DNA of 64,000 nt from the NCBI GenBank assembly GCA_029379385.1, contig CM055607.1, forward strand, positions 19,406,001 to 19,470,000, written 5' to 3'. Numbering within the stretch: position 1 is the stretch's first letter; each line of letters begins with the position of its first letter. The stretch is from Quillaja saponaria. Its lineage: Eukaryota; Streptophyta; Magnoliopsida; Fabales; Quillajaceae. The notes beneath the pieces were generated by a model, which did no database searches, was not told where the DNA came from, and was given only the letters and a program-made list of their open reading frames with translations. Positions 57,468-64,000 of the stretch are shown piece after piece. The position numbers and the translations under genes are program-made.

Positions 57468-58894
57468 TGATAAGTCTATGAAATAGCCTTATTTCATGTC
57501 ATTTTTTTTTCATATTATTTACTATGTTATTGAATTTTAGTTTGATTGTTGCTTAGTTGACTCATTTGCTTTAAAGTGTTGAATTTTAGTTTAGTATGCT
57601 TAGGATTTAGCCTTTAATTAGGAATTCCATTGATTCTTAACTTACTTTGTGTGTTTTGAATGTTTAATGCTTAAAGGAAACCCCTTTGAAGTCAAACAAG
57701 GATTTTCTATGTGTCAGGTGCCATAATGATGGAAAAAGGGCACCACTGTGCCCAAAATCGTGCAAAATGCCATCCAGGCATAGAGCATCAGTGCCTAGGC
57801 AATAGAAAGTTGGCCTGGGGCACCCAAGACAGTGGCAGCCAGCACCTAGGCCCTAGAAAGCTATAGCCTAGGTGGCCAATGTGATATTGTAATCTGATTT
57901 TTAGTGCTAAGGTGCCGGGACTTTTGTGCTAGGGCGCGTGATTGATTCCTAGTTTGAATTAACTTTTTTTTAAGGGTTTTGAAGCCTATTTAAATAGGTT
58001 TATATTGAAGAATCAAAACATACAATTAAGCAAGGGATTTTTGGAAATGTAGAGTTGATTGAAAATGCTTGGAGCTAGAGGAGCAAAGGATTTTAAAGAG
58101 CTTGAAGACTGACATTCTCCTAGTTTTTTTATTTCCTTCATTGCTTTTAGTTTCTTTGCATGTTCTTCATGATTTGCTTAGTTGTAGTCATGTTTACATC
58201 TGGTAGTATGAACTAAATCATTTTTCTAGGATTATGATGGAACTCACATGTAGTTTGATTTAATTTTATCTATGGATTACTTAGGGTTTGATATTATTGT
58301 TATTTATGTCATTCTATGTTCATTGCTTCTAATTGCTTGATCACTAATTAGATAGATTTGGTAACTTAGAGGCACCTTGACAATGGAAATCTAAGTTTAG
58401 TCCTAAACAATATAGCACTTGTTTGAATTTGATTCGTATATAGGATAGACATATACCTATATACCTTGTGTAGCCAAATTAGGTTTGTTTTTAATGAAAC
58501 TTGCTTAATTCAATTCTCATAGACATATAGTGAATTGATTAACTAAGGTATGAATTATAAGCAATTCAAAAGATACTTATAATTAACATGGAACCCTAGG
58601 TTAATAAAATAATATCATAACTAAGCATGATAGGATAAAGGCAAATCAAGTGAAGTGTGAGGGAAATTATAATCCTAGATTTTCTTTACATAATCTCAAG
58701 TTTAATTGTTTTATTTACTTGCTTTAGTTTAATCATAATAACAATCTCAAATTTTCAATTATCTGGGTAAAGTTGGAGTTGGTAAATTTTAGTATTTAGC
58801 TTGATAGCATTAATTCATCATGGGAACAATACTTAACTTACCCTTTATTAATTATTTTAACGATATGTGTGCTTGCGTAATATTTTTCATAATA
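57468..58894 (+). repeat. 3' LTR of outer Athila-type element
   Basis: 1427 bp, starting TGATAAGTCTATG and ending TTTTTCATAATA. Closely similar to 38912-40347. Confidence 0.9.
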
Positions 58895-59459
58895 AAGTGT
58901 GACGAATAGGCATATTTATGTTCATCTACTAGTCTCAATTGAATTTAGAATCGAAAATCTAGACAAAGAGAAAAGCAAGAGGAAAACCAAAATGATATTC
59001 TATTCCATTGAAAGCTAGATATCCTAACCACTGCATGACAATGGATCTACTTGACTATTATATTCAGATATTAATATTTGTACAATTTATTGACAATGGA
59101 TCTAATCAAATCAATCTTTGTAAAGGTAGACATGTGAAAGTAAACATCCATATAAAAAGACTTGTATCCAACCATTATTTTAACTTAGAAACTAAGTTTA
59201 AGGTTAATTAACAATTTGATAGTTTGAAAAATACTATCTTTAAAGGAAGTGCAGTGCTGGATTAAATACAAGGTAAATTTATGGCTTGCATGCTACCATT
59301 TAATGAAGCAAACAATGATCAACCAACCCTATTCATGTTATACAAAAAAATAGAAGTTGATACCAATTACAGCCTACCAACTAAATTTGATCACCAACAA
59401 CCACAACAATATAATTGGAATGATAATGAAATTGATCTGAGACATTTAAACTAGTAGGT

Positions 59460-61018
59460 TTTTGTTACTTACATGAGATGAAGAGGGTGGTTATTAAGAT
59501 CTTGAGATTGATGCAAGTTCATCCCTTCCTATTTGCCTAACAAATGTAGTTATTTCTAAGGTGAACATGAGTGGAGGTAAGAAAGAAGTCCCAGTGCTAT
59601 CAATAGTATTAGAGGTGCATTGAACAAGAGCCTAAGAATCCATGTATCCTCCAAACCCATAAAAGTATTTGTATTTCTTCCCACCAGATACTCGTACCCA
59701 TAAGGATTGTCTATCATAGGCTAAGAACCTTCTGGTGTATTGGCTAGCTCATGCTTTCTAGACAATGCAAATGTCTCCTAAAAGATGATTGGAAAAATGT
59801 AAGGTTAGTAACTATTATTTAAAGAACTTAATAATGAGAAAAAATACAATTTTAAACTTATGCTTGTTCTTCTTGATTTATCATTGACAAAATCACCTTT
59901 CTTATTTTTGTGAATGCGGTTGAAAACCTCCAAACTAGTAGGTTCACGACCAATTCAATTCCCTGCAAAGTTAAGACAAATAAATTTTTTTATTAAACAT
60001 GTACATAAATAAATGGAACAAGATTATTAAACACCAAATTTAAAACTATTATCAAGGGCTCAGTATGCATAGCTGCATTAACAGACCCTCTAGCATGGTG
60101 AACAAGACTATCATCAATATTTTTGTTCTCAGATGCAATTATGGGCCTCTTCTTGAACTCATCGCTAGCCTACATGTTATAGTATTCAACCCAATATTCT
60201 TATGGGATCCAAGATGGCCTATCATTTTCCTTTTAAGCTTGGATATTTGACCCATAATTCTTTCTTAATTTAGTTCTTATTTTTTGAAATGTATCTATAA
60301 GCCGTTTGTTGGCGACTTTATTGAAAACTTGTTTCTCCCTTGTAGTTTTAGCAAGGTTTATAAACCAATAACGACTTTGTAATCCAATAACAAAATATCT
60401 TGTTATTAGTAAATAAGATTTGTAAGAGTCAAAACTATAAACTTATAAATTAATAACTAACCAAGAAGTCATCAAAGCACACTTCTTTGGTATTTGAATG
60501 ATACTTGTTGTAAGTAAGGTAAGCTCCAAGTATTTGAGTTTTACACATCATTTTTAATTATTATGACCACTTATGGATGCCTAACAAATGCACTGTCATA
60601 AAATAAAACTTGTTAAAAATAAAAGAAAACATTAAAAGTAATTTAAATTTTAAATGTAAGAAAGTTACACATCGCTAGCTATTTTGATGAGTGGTCGATC
60701 TAACTCATTCTCGCAAATCTTAGTAGGGCCTCTTAGGTTTCACATTAGCTAGGTAATAGTCCCATCCGTCACCCTCCTCCTCATCTGCACATAAGAATAA
60801 TATAAAGTAAGTATTCAAACAAAATAAAGTTTACTGAAAAGAACATTTTAATAACTAGTATGATACTTACTAGCAATGGGGTTAGTGGTAGGTGAAGGAG
60901 CCAGTGGTAGGAGAGAAATAGGAGCTTGGAGAGGAGGTGGCACAACAAATGTAGAACCGAGATCCATAGGTGTCCAGAATATCTCATGATTTTCTCTAAT
61001 GTTGTACTCTGTAGTCAT
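59460..61018 (-). pseudogene. CACTA second protein, Transposase_24 (TNP1-like)
   Basis: Exon 1 is 61018-60871: ATG, then a Pro-rich stretch ('PPPLQAPISLLPLAPSP'), donor A|GTAAGTATC. Later pieces show 'RGPTKICENELDRPLIKIAS' (about 60740-60670), 'SDEFKKRPIIASENKNIDDS' (about 60160-60100), the hallmark 'GREPTSLEVFNRIHKNKKGD' (about 59950-59890) and 'GGKKYKYFYGFGG' (about 59670). This pattern is that of the plant transposase family PF03004. Frame breaks and one or more stops are visible, so it is probably inactive. Confidence 0.75.
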
Positions 61019-61213
61019 CTAACTGGCATCTTGTAAATAATAATTGCATATATACAAAATGTGAAGTGCAATAAAATAACCCATAAATATGAAACTTTAA
61101 ATCATTTACACAATATTTATCAGTCTTCACTAAAATAACTTCTTAGTACATACTCATGTAACCAAAAAAATTCAATGACAAAGTACAAATAAAAAATTAC
61201 AAAATTAAAACAA

Positions 61214-64000
61214 TTATTCTTCTTTATTATCTTCTTTCTCTTCTTCGTCTTCTTCGTCTTTGTCTCTTCCATCTTCCTCTCCTTTGTCCTCATCATTAGT
61301 TTGATCTTCCTTATTCCTCTTCCTTACCATCTTCAAAACTAGCTTGTTTTCTTGAAGATCATTTGGATTTACCTCTTCCATCTCACCTTTATCAAGAAAA
61401 GAGCATAATATATTTAATACATCATCACAATTAACTGTTGTTTGAAATGGCATTTCAATATCTTGTAAGATATCTATTACCAAGGGCACTGTATCTTCTT
61501 GGCCTTCATTACTCAATGTAACAAACCCTCTTACCTTTTGTTTTACAAGCGACCCACTAATCAAGTTTTTTTTTTCTTTACAAGTATCTTGCGTAAAATA
61601 CTTGAGTTGCTTGAGATGCTAATATAAATGGCTCATTTGAGTTAAGTCTCAACTTATGGTTAAATCATGTTGTGGATAAACTCTAAGTCCTTTCTTAGAA
61701 GGATTGTATCAGTGACATTTGAATAAAACAACTTTTTTGTTAGATCCCCTATAATCCAACTTAACAACATCAGTCAACATACCGTAGAAGTCACATTCAC
61801 ATGCATCATAACAATTGCCTAGAACACAAACCCCATTATTCATTTTTTTTTCTTGTGTTGTCCATAAGATTGAGTGTGAAATCTATATCCGTTGACATTA
61901 TACCCACTATAATACTTCACATATTTACTGGGACTGATCTCGTATATGAGCATGTATTTACATCTTTCAAAACCTACAAATAAATTTTTTTAGTACTATA
62001 AGAATTAACATTATTATATATAGATGATGTACAATTGTACTATGAAGCAAGAATTTGCTTACTAGGTCACGAAATGTTTCAACATGGTATCAAATTGGCT
62101 ACAAACAAATTTAGTGCATCTAAGTAAAATTTACTCAAAAAAAGAAATTAAAATTGACATAAGAAATGTAACTAAGAATATACTCCACATAAGATACAAT
62201 CTCTTCATATTTGAGAATGACATAGATCACTACACTCTTGTAGTCACTTCCTTCGAATTTATTTTTTATGGTCAAAGAACTAAAATTTGTTTTGAGGTAC
62301 CATTTTGGTAAGCCCAAAACAAAAACGACTTCAGAAACAGTATGGAAATGGCATGGAAAAACTAATTTTTATGGAAACGCATAAAAATATATAATAAAAC
62401 ACATTATAATAATTGTAGGTATCCAACACTATTAATTTGGTATATAAAATACTATTAAATATATAACAAAGTAAAATTCTAAACATAGACATACAAATTG
62501 GAGAAAAATATCAAATTACAATCATATCCAACCAACAATGGAATGACCAATAGGTGCTCAACCCATGTTTAATGAAAACTTTTAATTTGAACCAACATAT
62601 ATATGTTCTGAAATTTTAATATTATCTATCACTAAGCTAAACTAAATTAATACAAAATATTTGAATAAAAAATAATAATAAATAAATAAAAGACCAAGAA
62701 ACCTAACAGGAGTAAAATCCTAAAAAAAATTATCCTTTCTATATTATACTATTTGAATATACATCAAATAAGATTAAAAAAATTTTGAAAATTGAAAATA
62801 TGAAAAGAATTAGAGCCAAAACTTTATATTTTTAAATAATGAAAATATCCTTTTTGTGTTGACCCATTTCTTATGAAAAAAATAGAAACGCCACTGTTTT
62901 GTGTGGAAACACCCCCGTTTCATGTGAAAACATTAGTTACGTTTCTGTAAATGAGTTTCGTTTTGGGTAGTGTGGAAACGGAAACATTTCGTATGCTTTG
63001 ACTATTTCTATACTAATTTTTAACCTTGGTTGTGGGACACCCAATTGTTTTACCGAGATAATAAAATATAGAAGCACGACCATTTGAATCCACTTCACTC
63101 CCATCATCATTGCAATTTACTTATCTCATTTTTATAGGAACATTGCATGAAAAATATAAAGAGCAAAAGTTAGAGGTTTCTTTAAGAATGTAAGCTTCCA
63201 TAATTGATCCTTTAACATGTACTTTATTGCGAACTTTTTTCTTTAAGTTATGCATACACTTATTGAACAAAAACATAGTTTAAAGAAATAATTTAATCAA
63301 TAGGTGAAAATTATAAGTAGTATAATTACCCCTTAAAAGGTATATCCTCAAATATTGCACGAGACTTCCTACCTTCACTTCATAGGTTAAGTGAATTGGT
63401 AAATGTTCCATTGTCAAAAAATTCAGGCAACCTTAACATATCGATTTTACAGAGAGTCACATAAATTATACTCTTGAGAAGCTCCATATGTTTTACATTC
63501 AACTTTATTGCACAAATGTCTCTTAAGAATGTGCTAAGTTCTTTCTTAGGATCCTAAATAGATTTTGGAATGAAGTCACGAAATGCGATTGGTAATAATC
63601 TCTACATAAACACATGGCTATCATGTCTCTTCATCTTATAAAATTTGCAGTCATTTAAATTGACAAGACACAATGAGACAAATTTGATGCATAACCATCT
63701 GGAAACTTAATATCATTTTAAACCCATTTGCAAACCAACTTCTTGCTCACTTTGTCCAATGCATAAGTTATTTTAGGTTTAAAAAATCTCACTATGCTCA
63801 CGAAGTTCTAACTCTGGACGATTGTAGATTATTTTCATATCCTGAAGCACTTTTGGATTATCCTTTGTTTTTCATTGAAATCCATAACATTATTGAAGAC
63901 ATTGTTAAACACATTTTTCTTAATATGCATTACGTCTAAGTTATAACAAATAAGATTTTTAGACCAATAAGACAATTCTCATTTTCACCCAATTTGATCC
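61214..64000 (-). pseudogene. CACTA TNP2-type transposase, partial and broken
   Basis: Recognisable blocks from the window edge leftward: 'LDVMHIKKNVFNNVFNNVMD' (about 63940), 'KFPDGYASNLSHCV' (about 63700), 'MKRHDSHVFM' with 'RLLPIAFRDFIPKS' (about 63640-63560), 'KELSTFLRDICAIKLNVKHM' (about 63540), then 'CDFYGMLTDVVKLDYRGSNK' (about 61790). The last open piece, 61564-61214, ends in a strongly acidic Glu/Asp-rich tail. These are TNP2 and DUF4218 regions. Stops split most blocks. The N-terminal catalytic part would lie beyond 64000. Confidence 0.8.

Larger units (their letters stand above)
38912..58894 (+). mobile_element. Outer Athila-type Ty3/gypsy element, interrupted
   Basis: LTRs at 38912-40347 and 57468-58894 are very similar (few differences in the first 200 bases). 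The primer site TGGCGCCATTGCCGGAGA (40354-40371) is the Athila/Tat-type site. Gag and protease are present. The protease gene is split at 42310/55642 by another element. RT, RNase H and integrase are absent, since the sequence passes from protease to the post-integrase region at about 55850. The sequence AAGTG occurs at both outer borders (38909-38913 and 58895-58899) but overlaps the LTR start, so the target duplication is ambiguous. Confidence 0.9.
58895..64000 (-). mobile_element. Body of a CACTA (En/Spm) transposon, continues past the window
   Basis: On the minus strand a TNP2-type transposase (64000 to about 61214) is followed by a TNP1/Transposase_24-type gene (61018 to about 59460), the usual En/Spm gene order. 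The left part of the element is inferred to lie at 36749-38911, across the inserted LTR element. The 5' terminus is outside the window. Confidence 0.8.

Noticed and set aside
61214..61564. Stand-alone gene for an acidic protein
   Set aside because: It follows TNP2 blocks in the same direction and is best read as the transposase C-terminal part.
1..64000. tRNA, rRNA, CRISPR or bacterial-type systems
   Set aside because: None seen. All coding signals are plant nuclear genes, retroelements, DNA transposons or an integrated plant pararetrovirus. A tRNA scan was not possible here.

Overview
The window is nuclear DNA from a flowering plant, most likely a eudicot. The evidence is AT-rich sequence, GT-AG introns, a six-exon aluminium-activated malate transporter (ALMT) gene, a P-class PPR gene remnant and several plant-specific transposon groups (Athila-type Ty3/gypsy, Ty1/copia, CACTA, an integrated caulimovirid). 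The species cannot be fixed from the sequence. The only gene that looks intact is the ALMT gene at about 26.6-29.1 kb on the minus strand. Nearly everything else is transposon or virus-derived DNA in decay.

Layout. 1-7.7 kb: a rearranged, non-functional endogenous pararetrovirus (Caulimoviridae) with one partial plus-strand copy (1-2690) and one partial minus-strand copy (7735-2691), three copies of its promoter region and a striking 35-bp perfect inverted repeat. 8.3-10.6 kb: a gag-only LTR element with an unusual third, inverted LTR, bounded by a 5-bp target duplication and inserted in an unrecognised gene remnant. 10.7-16.6 kb: decayed, unassigned DNA with a myosin-like exon relic near its end. 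16.7-18.7 kb: a 300-bp CACTA-derived miniature element abutting a truncated Athila 3' end. 19.8-20.0 kb: a 198-bp Mutator-like MITE with a perfect 9-bp target duplication. 20.6-22.7 kb: a copia deletion derivative. 22.7-31.5 kb: the ALMT gene and its flanks. 31.5-36.3 kb: a nearly full-length but dead copia element on the minus strand.

36.7-64 kb is one layered structure. A CACTA transposon reads leftward, with its 3' terminus at 36749 and TNP1/TNP2-like genes at 59.4-64 kb, running off the window. It seems to be split by a 20-kb Athila-type element (38912-58894). That element is itself split by a second Athila-type element in the opposite orientation (42311-55636). The second element carries a 1.35-kb solo LTR (51750-53100) and a short GC-rich foreign block (about 51305-51495) in its gag region. 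A broken PPR gene piece (about 38045-38760) lies inside the inferred CACTA span and may be captured host sequence. Target duplications and rejoined reading frames across two of the junctions support this order of events.

No RNA genes, CRISPR arrays or prokaryotic features were seen.
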